This document shows positions 1 through 7,773 of a stretch of DNA of 11,685 nucleotides, piece by piece. Both the position numbers and the translations under genes were made by a program. Origin of the DNA: an uncultured Traorella sp. (lineage in GTDB: Bacteria > Bacillota_I > Bacilli_A > Erysipelotrichales > Erysipelotrichaceae). A model generated the notes under the pieces. That model saw only the letters and a program-made list of their open reading frames with translations, did not search any database and had not been told where the DNA came from. Where the stretch lies: NCBI GenBank assembly GCA_945919165.1, contig CAMEIZ010000045.1, forward strand, positions 1 to 11,685, given 5' to 3'. Each line of letters begins with the position of its first letter. Positions within the stretch are counted from its first letter, which is position 1.

Positions 1-1199
1 GCAGCTAAAAACATAGCTTTTTTACTTGCTCCTACACTTTGAAACAACATGTTACCAACAGATATCATCGGCAGCAAAAATAGAGTTATACAGCTGTAAT
101 GAAGCGCTTCTGTACCAATTTGTACGATGGCTGTTTCATTTCTGAAAAGAGTGATAATTTCTGTAGCATTCACATAACAGAAACTGCATAAACTTACTAA
201 GATCAGTGATCCCAGCATCATTGTAAACCAGGTTGCTGTTTGGACACGCCGATATTGTTTTGATCCATAATTAAAAGATGCAACTGGCTGAAAGCCCTGA
301 CCTATCCCCAATGCAAAACTGAATAACAGATTTGAAACTCTTGATACTACACTCATAGCTGCAATTGCCGCATCACCATAAATTGAAGCCTGTGCATTCA
401 AAATCGATGCAGATAAGCTGTTTAACCCCTGGCGAAGAAAGCTGGGTGATCCGGTTATTAAAATATTCGTAACATCAAACATTTCCCGGGTAATATATTG
501 AGGGTGAATTTTAGTAACTGTTTTATTTGTTAAAAAGGGAATAATCAGAATCAAAGCACTAATATATTGGGCTATTGCAGTGGCTAATCCTGCTCCTGCA
601 ATGTTTAAACCCAATCCAAAAATGAATATTGGATCTAAAACCATATTGAGAACTCCGCCGGCTGTAAGACCAACCATCGCAAAAACAGCTTTCCCTTCAT
701 AACGTAAAATATTATTCATGACACAGCCACTTGTCATAGCTGGCCCTGACAACAGAATAAAAAAAGCATAAGTCTTTGCATCCTGTAATATTGTGGGAGT
801 ACTTCCAAGTAAATACATCAGAGGTTCAAGAAAACAGAAACCAATAACCATGATCAAAGTCCCAGCCAGAATAGATAAGAAAAAGCTTGTGGAAGCATAT
901 ATTTTAGCTTTTTCAACTTTTTTAGCTCCTAATTCTCTTGAAATATTACTCCCTGCACCATGTCCAAGCATAAAACCAAATGCCTGTAAAATTGCCATTA
1001 CAGAAAATACAATCCCGGTAGCACCACTTGCAGATAATGAAATTTGAGATACAAAATACGTATCTGCCATATTATAAATATTTGTAATCAGCATACTGAT
1101 AGTTGTCGGAAATCCTAAAATCAAAATCAGTTTCCAGACAGGGGTTTGTGTCATTTTTTTATATTGACGATTTTCAAGTGTTTTATTTTCCTCATTCAT
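1..1199 (-). CDS. MATE-family multidrug/cation efflux transporter, 3' end cut by the window edge
   Basis: The minus strand is open from an ATG at 1199 to the left edge (399 codons), so the roughly 50-60 C-terminal residues of a usual 450-residue MATE protein are missing. The translation is strongly hydrophobic and carries typical Firmicute MATE landmarks: MTQTPVWKL before the first helix, SMLITNIYNMADTYFVSQ at the end of helix 1, GHGAGSNISRELG in the first loop, NNILRYEGKA, and the second-half repeat GSPSFLRQGLNS with GIGQGFQPVASFNYG. Family members export drugs or cationic compounds using Na+ or H+ gradients; the substrate here is unknown. The start at 1199 keeps the N-terminal extension common in this subfamily, but its ribosome site is weak (AAAAGG about 14 bases away). 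An in-frame ATG at 1154 is the alternative. It follows a terminator and is probably a separate unit from the yhf genes. Confidence 0.93.
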   Translation of the reverse strand, partial: MNEENKTLENRQYKKMTQTPVWKLILILGFPTTISMLITNIYNMADTYFVSQISLSASGATGIVFSVMAILQAFGFMLGHGAGSNISRELGAKKVEKAKIYASTSFFLSILAGTLIMVIGFCFLEPLMYLLGSTPTILQDAKTYAFFILLSGPAMTSGCVMNNILRYEGKAVFAMVGLTAGGVLNMVLDPIFIFGLGLNIAGAGLATAIAQYISALILIIPFLTNKTVTKIHPQYITREMFDVTNILITGSPSFLRQGLNSLSASILNAQASIYGDAAIAAMSVVSRVSNLLFSFALGIGQGFQPVASFNYGSKQYRRVQTATWFTMMLGSLILVSLCSFCYVNATEIITLFRNETAIVQIGTEALHYSCITLFLLPMISVGNMLFQSVGASKKAMFLA

Positions 1200-1206
1200 A
1201 TTGAAT

Positions 1207-1240
1207 ATTATAACCTTTTTTCTAAATCAGATGAAATAAA
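1207..1240 (-). promoter_or_regulatory. candidate promoter of the MATE gene (weak)
   Basis: On the minus strand a perfect TATAAT lies at 1212-1207, with only a poor -35 match (TTCATC) 17 bases upstream. The predicted transcript would begin almost at the ATG at 1199, giving a leaderless mRNA, or else the later ATG at 1154 is used. A TTGACT further upstream (about 1267-1262) has no good -10 partner at the right spacing. Confidence 0.3.
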
Positions 1241-1286
1241 AAAATGAGACTTCTTTGATCAGTCAATATTAAATAAAAGTAATAAG

Positions 1287-1339
1287 AAAAAATCCCTCTT
1301 TTTTTAACAACCATTCTTTTAGTTGTCTGTTAGAGGGAT
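1287..1339 (-). terminator. rho-independent terminator ending the yhf/peptidase transcription unit
   Basis: On the minus strand an 8-bp stem pairs ATCCCTCT (1339-1332) with AGAGGGAT (1299-1292). A second nested stem (ACAAC at 1326-1322 with GTTGT at 1311-1307) sits inside the loop, and a run of six U residues follows the outer stem. It begins about 12 bases after the stop codon of the helical-repeat gene and 90 bases before the MATE start, so it separates the two units. Confidence 0.8.
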
Positions 1340-1351
1340 CATATCTTTTTT

Positions 1352-2128
1352 TCAATATTCGTTTAATCTTTTTCTAGCTTCACTTGCATAATAAGTATCA
1401 TTTCCGTTTTCTAATGCATATTCATAACATGATTTTGCTTTTTCTTTGTCATTTCTGAATTCATATGCTAATGCCAGATAGTAATGACCATAAACCTTTT
1501 TTAACAATTGTTGTTCTGTTGTTATTAGCTTTTGATAGTATTGAATTATATCATCATTGATTTCTTTTTTTTCAACCTTTAAATCCATACATCGTCTTTC
1601 ATAAAAATCGAAATAATTATTTTTCAGCTTTGGTGTGATTAGAGGATGATCAAAAAGTTTTTTATATTCTTCTAATTCTTTTTCTGCCTGTTCAAATTCC
1701 TTAAGCTGAATATAAGCTGTTATTTTTGTATTCATGGCATAAAAATGATATTGGATATCTTTTTTGTTTTCTTTTAATTGGATGCTTTTGAGTAATTCGA
1801 GCCCCTTTTGAGCTTGACCTGCTTCAACATAGGCAGTTGCCGTATATAGTTTTAGTATTGACGATATAGAACTTGTTTTTGCTTTAGTCAGCAGCTTTTC
1901 ATATTCCTGAACAGTATCCATCAAACGACATTCATCAACACGCATTGATTGAATAGACTGGATTCTTCGATTTGCTGCTCTGATTGAAAATATCGCACAT
2001 ACCAATATCCATATCAATGTAAGAAGTATCGCAATCCAATGGAAATCCCCATTGATCAGAATAAACAGAGAACCTAATATCGAAACTGTAAAGTATTGAA
2101 ACGCTAAATCCTTATAGAGTCTTAACAT
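1352..2128 (-). CDS. membrane-anchored helical-repeat (TPR-like) protein, function unknown
   Basis: I do not recognise a named family. The 258-residue product starts with two hydrophobic segments (about residues 9-25 and 30-48) separated by a short polar turn, then a basic stretch (RAANRR), suggesting an N-terminal hairpin anchor with the rest in the cytoplasm. Residues about 60-258 are almost wholly helical and acidic/basic. TPR-like helix pairs appear around 90-123 (AYVEAGQAQKGLELL), 129-162 (ITAYIQLKEFEQAEKELEE) and 211-246 (YYLALAYEFRNDKEKAKSCY). Such repeats usually hold protein partners. The start codon overlaps the stop of the upstream M28 peptidase by 7 bases (ATGTTAA), with AAAAAGGA about 9 bases upstream, so translation is probably coupled. 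A scaffold or adaptor for the peptidase is a guess from position only. Confidence 0.85.
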   Translation of the reverse strand: MLRLYKDLAFQYFTVSILGSLFILINGDFHWIAILLTLIWILVCAIFSIRAANRRIQSIQSMRVDECRLMDTVQEYEKLLTKAKTSSISSILKLYTATAYVEAGQAQKGLELLKSIQLKENKKDIQYHFYAMNTKITAYIQLKEFEQAEKELEEYKKLFDHPLITPKLKNNYFDFYERRCMDLKVEKKEINDDIIQYYQKLITTEQQLLKKVYGHYYLALAYEFRNDKEKAKSCYEYALENGNDTYYASEARKRLNEY

Positions 2129-3396
2129 GCCTGATCATCCTTTTTCTCATTGTCTTTCTTTAATAAGTCTCTTCCTAAGTATTTATCCAACTCTTCTTTC
2201 ATATTATCTGGTATTTCTCTTATGAGTGGAATAACATATGCATTCGCCATATCTTTTACAAACTCAAATATGAATTGTGTATCTTCCTCTAACATATGTT
2301 TTGAAAGATGTTCAATCACGTCAAAACGGCAATGAATTCTTCCTGTTCCGGGTGCTGTACATCTTGCAAAAGAAACTGCTGGTACTCCCATATCAGCAAA
2401 TGGTGTAGAATCACTTGAATAGACACCTTGTTTTGATTCAAGCGGATAGCCTTTCATTTTCGCATAATAATCTATAAAATGAACAAGTGACATATCAGCT
2501 GTACTCACAGCAATCCGTTTTCCCATAATTGATCCAATCATATCAATATTAACACTCAATTTTATATTTTCCAGTTCATTACAATGATCTTTCACATAAG
2601 CTTTTGACCCTAAAAGACCTCTTTCTTCGCTTCCGCACCAAATAAGGCGAACATTGTGTTTCAGTTTCAGATCTTTCAATTTTAAAGCCATTGCATATAG
2701 GCAGACTGATCCTGTCGCATTATCATATACCCCTTTTGAATTTGGTACAGAATCATAATGTGCAGTAACTGCCACTAAATCCTCACTTCCATAGTTAAAA
2801 TCACAAATTAAATTATATGATTTCGTATGAATCATTTCTTGATCAACAACTATTTTAACTTTTGATGCCCTTTTTTCAATTAGTTCCATGGCATCATGGA
2901 CTTTTAGGTTCACTCCTGGAACATTTCCAAATTCCTGTAATACACTTCTTAATTCACGAGGATCTAAATCATTTTCTTTCTGATCAACATCTCCATTAAA
3001 AGTAATAAACCCTTTGGCATTTGCTTCCATAAGTGCTTTAAAGGTTTTCATATTCAAATAGCCATTCACTAAAGCAATCTTTCCTTCAACTCTTTTACGA
3101 GAGACTTCAGTATCACTTTCAAAATAGGCTAAATCACATATTAAACCTTCCTTTGTTGTATTTATACATCCCATATAAGCAGTTGCTTCATAAACCATTT
3201 GATAAGGTTCTAACACTTCGAATTTAACTTTATGGACTTGATTTCTAACAACATCAAATTCTTCTATTGAACTCTTAATACCTGATTTTTTCAGTTCATC
3301 TTTGATAAGATAACAGGCTTGCTGTTCACTATCTGTTCCACTGATTCTTTCAAAATTGAGTTTTTTTAATAATTCATATTCTTTATCGATATCCAT
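2122..3396 (-). CDS. M28-family zinc metallopeptidase (aminopeptidase-like), probably cytoplasmic
   Basis: The 424-residue protein has the full set of M28 residues: TAHYDS (His213, Asp215), YDNATG with bridging Asp225, GSEERGLLGS (catalytic/metal Glu257-Glu258), NIDMIG (Asp285) and GRIHCRFD (His355), plus the DSTPFADMGVPAVSF segment typical of the family. Two co-catalytic zinc ions and release of N-terminal residues from peptides are expected from the family. Residues about 80-190 form an insert before the catalytic core that resembles a protease-associated (PA) domain. No signal peptide or membrane segment is visible at the N-terminus, unlike many secreted M28 enzymes. The ATG is set by AAGGAAGG seven bases upstream, immediately after the hairpin at 3414-3448. 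It overlaps the next gene by 7 bases. It is not part of the E. coli yhf set, so its link to the pathway is by position only. Confidence 0.92.
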   Translation of the reverse strand: MDIDKEYELLKKLNFERISGTDSEQQACYLIKDELKKSGIKSSIEEFDVVRNQVHKVKFEVLEPYQMVYEATAYMGCINTTKEGLICDLAYFESDTEVSRKRVEGKIALVNGYLNMKTFKALMEANAKGFITFNGDVDQKENDLDPRELRSVLQEFGNVPGVNLKVHDAMELIEKRASKVKIVVDQEMIHTKSYNLICDFNYGSEDLVAVTAHYDSVPNSKGVYDNATGSVCLYAMALKLKDLKLKHNVRLIWCGSEERGLLGSKAYVKDHCNELENIKLSVNIDMIGSIMGKRIAVSTADMSLVHFIDYYAKMKGYPLESKQGVYSSDSTPFADMGVPAVSFARCTAPGTGRIHCRFDVIEHLSKHMLEEDTQFIFEFVKDMANAYVIPLIREIPDNMKEELDKYLGRDLLKKDNEKKDDQAC

Positions 3397-3413
3397 TTTT
3401 TCGCCTTCCTTAT

Positions 3414-3448
3414 AAAATAAACTGGAGGATTAACCTCCAGTTTATTTT
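3414..3448 (-). terminator. 15-bp intercistronic hairpin at the end of yhfW (leaky terminator or processing site)
   Basis: A perfect 15-bp inverted repeat (arms 3414-3428 and 3434-3448, core CTGGAGG/CCTCCAG) with a 5-base loop spans the yhfW stop codon. On the minus strand the 3' arm ends GTTTATTTTAT, a U-rich tail, and AAGGAAGG of the peptidase ribosome site begins just after it. It looks like an intrinsic terminator. No clear promoter lies between it and the peptidase gene, so partial read-through is inferred. Confidence 0.7.
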
Positions 3449-4656
3449 AGCACATCCAGAAAGGAAGTTCCATTTTGCGGTGCTTCAACACCAAAAAAAT
3501 CACATACGGTTGCTCCAACATCACTTAATGATTTTCGCAAACCAACACTTCTTCCTTTAATATTCTGTTTTTTAATTAGCAAAGGTACATTTTCACGTGT
3601 ATGACGATTATGTCCAATATCAGGATCATTGCCATGATCTGCCATGACAACCAAGATGTCATTTTCATTCATCATTCCTAAAATGGTACCAATTTTCTTA
3701 TCTGCGATTTCCAATAACTCTTTATACCACTTTGAATCCTGTGAATGACCTGCCAAATCAGTTTCCTGAACATTTGTACAGATAAAACCATTTTTCATAT
3801 TCTTTATTTCTTCAATTGTTAAATCTAATACCTCTGCGGTATCTACACATGACACTGATTTTCCATGATCATTAGCAACAATATCAGCTACTTTTCCGAA
3901 TAGCGAAACATCAATTCCGGCTTTTGTCAGAATGGTCGGAGCCTGCACTTTCTCATCAACTCCATAACCTAAATGACGACATTGGTAACCATGTTCATAG
4001 GATTTTGATTTTACGGCATGAATTCCAATAAATTTATTTTCTCGTGTCTCCTCAGCTTTTAATATATCATCAATCGTATTCCCAGTACCACCGAATGGAA
4101 TAACTCGATTCACGGTTGCAATTTCTCGAACAAGACGACCAATTTCAAGCTCTTTGTCAAACGACATAAAGTCCAAAGGTGCTGTACAGTTATAAGCCAT
4201 ACCTAAATCAGCATCAATGTTATCTGCTACTGTACAATAATCATCTACCAATAAATATTTCAGATTGCCATTTCTTCTGATTTCAACTTTATGTCCGTAT
4301 TCTTCCAGATGCTTTTGAATTGCCTCCACTTTTTCCTGAAATGGCTGAACAAGTGGTTTTTTTGGAAGTGAACCCATGATTTCCTGATGCCCCATAAAGG
4401 TATCAGCTCCAAAATGCATTAATTCACTTTTCCCCCAAACTGCAGTACTTGAAAACTTCATCTTGCTGCTTTCCTTACCATAGGCATTCATTAATCCCAT
4501 GGATTCTAGATTTGGCAGCTTTAAGTTTGGAAAATCATGCAAGATACTTCCTAGTGTCGAGCTTTTTTCATCACCAGGTCGTGCCCAAGCAGCATCTGCC
4601 ATTGCCTGCATTCCAAAACCATCCAAAACGATTACAATAAACCTTTGATTTACCAT
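3442..4656 (-). CDS. yhfW: YhfW: phosphopentomutase-like metalloenzyme (alkaline phosphatase superfamily)
   Basis: The 404-residue product matches the E. coli YhfW length and the phosphopentomutase branch of the alkaline phosphatase superfamily. Visible elements in order: VIVLDGFGM (metal Asp12), GADTFMGHQEIMG (Thr86 at the phospho-acceptor position, with GHxE as in phosphopentomutase), ETDLAGHSQD (Asp300, His304), MADHGNDPD (Asp340, His341) and HTRENVPLL (His352). These imply two divalent metals, probably manganese, and phosphoryl transfer through Thr86. True phosphopentomutase (DeoB) interconverts ribose 1- and 5-phosphates; no nucleoside genes are nearby, so the substrate here probably differs. 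The start overlaps the yhfX stop by 7 bases (ATGGTAA), with a GGAG about 10 bases upstream, implying coupling. The last codons lie inside the hairpin at 3414-3448. Confidence 0.93.
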   Translation of the reverse strand: MVNQRFIVIVLDGFGMQAMADAAWARPGDEKSSTLGSILHDFPNLKLPNLESMGLMNAYGKESSKMKFSSTAVWGKSELMHFGADTFMGHQEIMGSLPKKPLVQPFQEKVEAIQKHLEEYGHKVEIRRNGNLKYLLVDDYCTVADNIDADLGMAYNCTAPLDFMSFDKELEIGRLVREIATVNRVIPFGGTGNTIDDILKAEETRENKFIGIHAVKSKSYEHGYQCRHLGYGVDEKVQAPTILTKAGIDVSLFGKVADIVANDHGKSVSCVDTAEVLDLTIEEIKNMKNGFICTNVQETDLAGHSQDSKWYKELLEIADKKIGTILGMMNENDILVVMADHGNDPDIGHNRHTRENVPLLIKKQNIKGRSVGLRKSLSDVGATVCDFFGVEAPQNGTSFLDVLK

Positions 4657-5810
4657 GATACTTCATCTCCTAAACTTGTATAAGTTCCTCTTAAAACCGG
4701 TTTATTCGATCTTAGGCCATCAATCAGACATACATTTGAACGAGTTACAAACATTTGAAATCGAAACGCCATAATTACTGTATCATTTACATGACAAGGT
4801 TCTTCAAGCCCAAAATAATAATCAATGCTCTCATCACTTGGTGCTTCAACTTTTACTTCTTTTGCATCACTTAAACAGCGTCCAACCAAAGCTTTTTTCA
4901 CATGACCTCTTCGATAATGCCCTCCACCATAACAATAAGCTTTACCATCAAAGTTATGCGATACTTCACTCACATAAACTACACTTGGAACTTCAGCACA
5001 ATTTTGATATGCATGCAGAGGAGTAGTTCCTGTTAAACCATGACCTGGTTCAATACTATTTACTTCTAAGCCTTCCATAGCTTGAATCGTGGCAACTGAC
5101 GATGTAGAAGGAGCATTAATATTATTTATTTCTATACCATGTTTTTTTAAAATATTTCTGGCATTAAGAAGCGTTTGATAATTTGGTGTAGCACAAATCT
5201 TTTTTTCTGATTCATTATACAAAAAGCATGGAAATGATGTTACACCTTTGATATCAACATTTTTCAACGTTGTAATTTGAGGAATAATCTCTTCTAATGT
5301 TTCTAACCGAAAACCTGCTGTTTGTCCACTGTAGATCATGTCATTTTGTCCAACAACCTTCAACATCAGCTGAATCTTTTTATGACTTTTTTTTGCACAC
5401 TCATTTAAATCTTTGATTCTTTCCAATGAAAAAACAGTATAATACTCACACCCATAATCCACTATTTTTTGGAGCAATGCTTTTGGAGTTTGTACCAGAT
5501 GACCAACATTGGATATTGGAATATGGTGTTTCATCATGACTTGAGCTTCTTTAAAATCAACTACAACTGCTCCTTTATAGCCAATTTTTACTAATTCTTT
5601 TGCAATCTCAGGATTTCTGCCGATTTGTTTCAACATGAAATAGGCTTCCATATTATGCTTTTTTGCTTCATTAAGTATTTTTTTCGCATTTTCTATTAAG
5701 GAATCCATATCAATAACATAACTGTCAGGTAGAATTAATCCTTTTTGATGAAATGTAAAGCTAGTTTCCAGCAATGGCTTGTTAGTCTCTAGCATTTTAT
5801 TTATGAACAT
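4650..5810 (-). CDS. yhfX: YhfX: PLP-dependent enzyme of alanine-racemase fold (fold type III)
   Basis: The 386-residue protein aligns by eye with E. coli YhfX (about 387) over its length, sharing PDSYVIDMDS, the LKQIGRNP motif, EPGHGLTGT, YCYGGGHYRRGH and MFVTRSNV. An N-terminal TIM-barrel begins at about residue 30. Lys61 in YFMLKQ is the expected PLP Schiff-base lysine, and EPGHGLTG (254-261) fits the phosphate-binding end of the barrel. A beta domain fills the C-terminus from about 280. Fold-type III relatives are amino acid racemases, decarboxylases or D-threonine aldolases, so amino acid racemisation or lyase activity is plausible, but the reaction is unproven to my knowledge. The start has AGAAGGTG five bases upstream and overlaps the end of yhfS by 10 bases; ATG at codon 6 is less well placed. 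Confidence 0.94.
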   Translation of the reverse strand: MFINKMLETNKPLLETSFTFHQKGLILPDSYVIDMDSLIENAKKILNEAKKHNMEAYFMLKQIGRNPEIAKELVKIGYKGAVVVDFKEAQVMMKHHIPISNVGHLVQTPKALLQKIVDYGCEYYTVFSLERIKDLNECAKKSHKKIQLMLKVVGQNDMIYSGQTAGFRLETLEEIIPQITTLKNVDIKGVTSFPCFLYNESEKKICATPNYQTLLNARNILKKHGIEINNINAPSTSSVATIQAMEGLEVNSIEPGHGLTGTTPLHAYQNCAEVPSVVYVSEVSHNFDGKAYCYGGGHYRRGHVKKALVGRCLSDAKEVKVEAPSDESIDYYFGLEEPCHVNDTVIMAFRFQMFVTRSNVCLIDGLRSNKPVLRGTYTSLGDEVSW

Positions 5811-6907
5811 TCTTTCACCTTCTTTATACTGTCTTTTAAGATACGAATGATGGTGTCTGCTCCTGCTCGATTTGGATTTATGCGAATCATTCTATCATCT
5901 ATTGTTGGATCAGCAGCTCTAAATGTTCCAGACACACGATAGAATAATGGCGGTAATTCATATTTTGATTCTGCTCCGACCGGATTTGGCAATGTTCCCA
6001 TTTTTTCTGCTTCTTGAATAACTTGCTTAGCAATCGGATCCTTAAACTCTACTAATAATACTTTCGATTGAGCATTCGCTAAAAATGCTGTTTTTACCTC
6101 TGGAATCTCTTTTTCAACACTCAAGCGTCGTACACATTCTTCATTTGTCATTGCCTGAATGGCAAGTGTTACTGGAGCATACACAAGTCCTCTTAACACC
6201 TCTAAAGCTTCCCATCCCTGAGTTTGACTTCCGCCTGAATAATGTTCCTTGATCAAAAGATCAATATACTTTTTCTTCCCAACAACACAGCCTATACCTT
6301 CTGGACCCTGTAGTTTAAATGTTGAAAAACAAGATAAATCAGCACCACATTCACATCCGATTTCTTTTATTTTCATTACTGCATAATTATCATCTGTTAC
6401 AACTGGAATATCTTTTACTGATTTAATTTTCGCAATCACTTCTTTCACATCATAACGATCTTCGATGCTTTGACGAGTTATCTGAACAAGCGCTCCTTTA
6501 ATTTCAGGATGTTCTTTCATGACCCGTTCAATATCCTCTAAATCATTAAAATCAGCACTCACAACATGAATTCCAAGCATTTCAATCGTTGTGCGTGTAG
6601 TTGAATAAATTGGCGCTTTATGAACTAAAAGTGTATCATTAGCTCTCATAATTGAGAATAAGGCATAACGAATGGCTGATGTACCAGAACCACGAACCAA
6701 AATGGCACTGTCGGCATGAAAGAAATTTGCTATTACTTTTTCAGTTTTTAAAGTAGTTTTTGGTTTATTTAAACCTGGAACTACTCCTAAATCACCTCTT
6801 GTTAAGAATTCGGCTCCAGAAAATTCTTCCATAATACAGTCAATCATTCTAAACTGAAACTGCATAGCAGTTTCTAATGAAATACTTTCTAACGGATATG
6901 TTTTCAT
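5801..6907 (-). CDS. yhfS: YhfS: PLP-dependent aminotransferase/lyase-fold enzyme (fold type I)
   Basis: The 368-residue protein is close in length to E. coli YhfS (361) and has the plan of fold-type I PLP enzymes. RGSGTSAIR (72-80) forms the cofactor phosphate loop, TDDNYA (171-176) supplies the Asp that contacts the pyridine nitrogen, and FSTFKLQGPEG contains the expected Schiff-base Lys198. Arg342 in MIRINPNRAG may hold a substrate carboxylate. The family is annotated as an aminotransferase, but a lyase activity like that of the cystathionine enzymes cannot be excluded. It starts within the php stop (ATGA, 4-base overlap), with AAAGGA about 10 bases upstream, and its end overlaps yhfX. With YhfX it gives the pathway two PLP enzymes of unrelated folds, so the substrate very likely bears an amino group. 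Confidence 0.93.
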   Translation of the reverse strand: MKTYPLESISLETAMQFQFRMIDCIMEEFSGAEFLTRGDLGVVPGLNKPKTTLKTEKVIANFFHADSAILVRGSGTSAIRYALFSIMRANDTLLVHKAPIYSTTRTTIEMLGIHVVSADFNDLEDIERVMKEHPEIKGALVQITRQSIEDRYDVKEVIAKIKSVKDIPVVTDDNYAVMKIKEIGCECGADLSCFSTFKLQGPEGIGCVVGKKKYIDLLIKEHYSGGSQTQGWEALEVLRGLVYAPVTLAIQAMTNEECVRRLSVEKEIPEVKTAFLANAQSKVLLVEFKDPIAKQVIQEAEKMGTLPNPVGAESKYELPPLFYRVSGTFRAADPTIDDRMIRINPNRAGADTIIRILKDSIKKVKECS

Positions 6908-7758
6908 ATTTTTAAGATCCTTTCAAAATTTTCACTTGTTATTTTTTTAATATCTTTTTCTTTTACTCCATATTCGATTAATTTAGGAATAAAATCCTCT
7001 AACAAATAACCATAACCGGGACCGCCGTTTTTCCTTAAATGAGATTGTCTTGTTAGATCCATTGACATTAAGATTTGATCGCTATAACCTGCTTCACAAA
7101 GTCTGTAAATAAATTCCATTCTTTTGCTGTCTTCTAGATATTTCAGTTTTCCAATAGTATCAAAAGCTACGTTCACACCTTTTTTAACTAAATCCAGAAT
7201 CATTTCATAATCATTCGCTAACGCAACATGACTGATAATTACTTTTTTTAAATCAATTCCTTCTTGAATAAAAAAATCTACTTGTTCTTTTGCCCAAGTT
7301 CCAAGAGTTGTATGTGTAATAATGACAGCATTTGTTTTCTTTTGAGCTAAAGCTGCTGCTTGAAACAATTTTTTTTCATTGTCTGTCATCATATTCTTAC
7401 TTGTTCCAATTTCACCAATGATTTTAGCTCCGTTCTCGATATCATGAATCATTATTTCGGCTAATTCTTCTATACTCAGTTTTTCAAAGGTTTCAGGAAG
7501 AAATGGGTCTTTATAACATCCTGTTGAATTAATGATTTCAATTCCTGTTTCCTCTTGAATCTTTCGATTGATTTGCCAGTTTACACCCATTCCATGATTT
7601 GAGCAATCAACAATACGCACAACACCTAATTTTTTCAAGTGCTTTAATTCATCTAATGCTTCTTCATATATATTCAAATAACAATCTGGATCATTTTTCC
7701 CTCTTGTAAGATCTATCACCATGTGTTCATGGGAATAGGTTATGTTTTCTAATTTCAT
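6904..7758 (-). CDS. php: PHP: phosphotriesterase homology protein, binuclear metal hydrolase
   Basis: Product of 284 residues in the amidohydrolase superfamily, closely matching E. coli PHP (292). Six metal ligands can be placed: His10 and His12 (SHEHMVIDL), Glu116 (GEIGTS), His149 (THTTLG), His177 (SHVAL) and Asp234 (SMDLTRQSHL). As in E. coli PHP, the bridging residue is Glu, not the carbamylated Lys of true phosphotriesterases. Relatives hydrolyse phosphotriesters, lactones or esters; no natural substrate is established to my knowledge. I chose ATG 7758 because AAAGGAAG (7773-7766) lies 7 bases before it and translation then begins just ahead of the conserved HEH motif. The reading frame is open further, to TTG 7779 and ATG 7764, but these are too close to or upstream of that ribosome site. 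It sits 13 bases after yhfY. Confidence 0.95.
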   Translation of the reverse strand: MKLENITYSHEHMVIDLTRGKNDPDCYLNIYEEALDELKHLKKLGVVRIVDCSNHGMGVNWQINRKIQEETGIEIINSTGCYKDPFLPETFEKLSIEELAEIMIHDIENGAKIIGEIGTSKNMMTDNEKKLFQAAALAQKKTNAVIITHTTLGTWAKEQVDFFIQEGIDLKKVIISHVALANDYEMILDLVKKGVNVAFDTIGKLKYLEDSKRMEFIYRLCEAGYSDQILMSMDLTRQSHLRKNGGPGYGYLLEDFIPKLIEYGVKEKDIKKITSENFERILKI

Positions 7759-7765
7759 ATTCATT

Positions 7766-7773
7766 CTTCCTTT
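7766..7773 (-). promoter_or_regulatory. ribosome binding site deciding the php start
   Basis: AAAGGAAG on the minus strand, 7 bases before ATG 7758 and overlapping the yhfY stop codon. It rules against the TTG at 7779, which would place the site inside the coding region, and makes ATG 7764 (one base away) unlikely. Confidence 0.75.

Noticed and set aside
793..1047. 84-codon plus-strand open frame
   Set aside because: It lies wholly inside the MATE gene on the opposite strand, has no ribosome site and resembles no family; it is a shadow frame.
1200..1351. Regulatory leader RNA for the MATE gene
   Set aside because: The two-stem structure has the U tail and position of a terminator for the upstream operon, and no promoter is seen before it that would make it a MATE leader.
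3442..4656. True phosphopentomutase (DeoB) of nucleoside breakdown
   Set aside because: The catalytic motifs agree, but no deoxyribose or nucleoside genes are nearby and the gene sits among the yhf set with the YhfW length and order of motifs.
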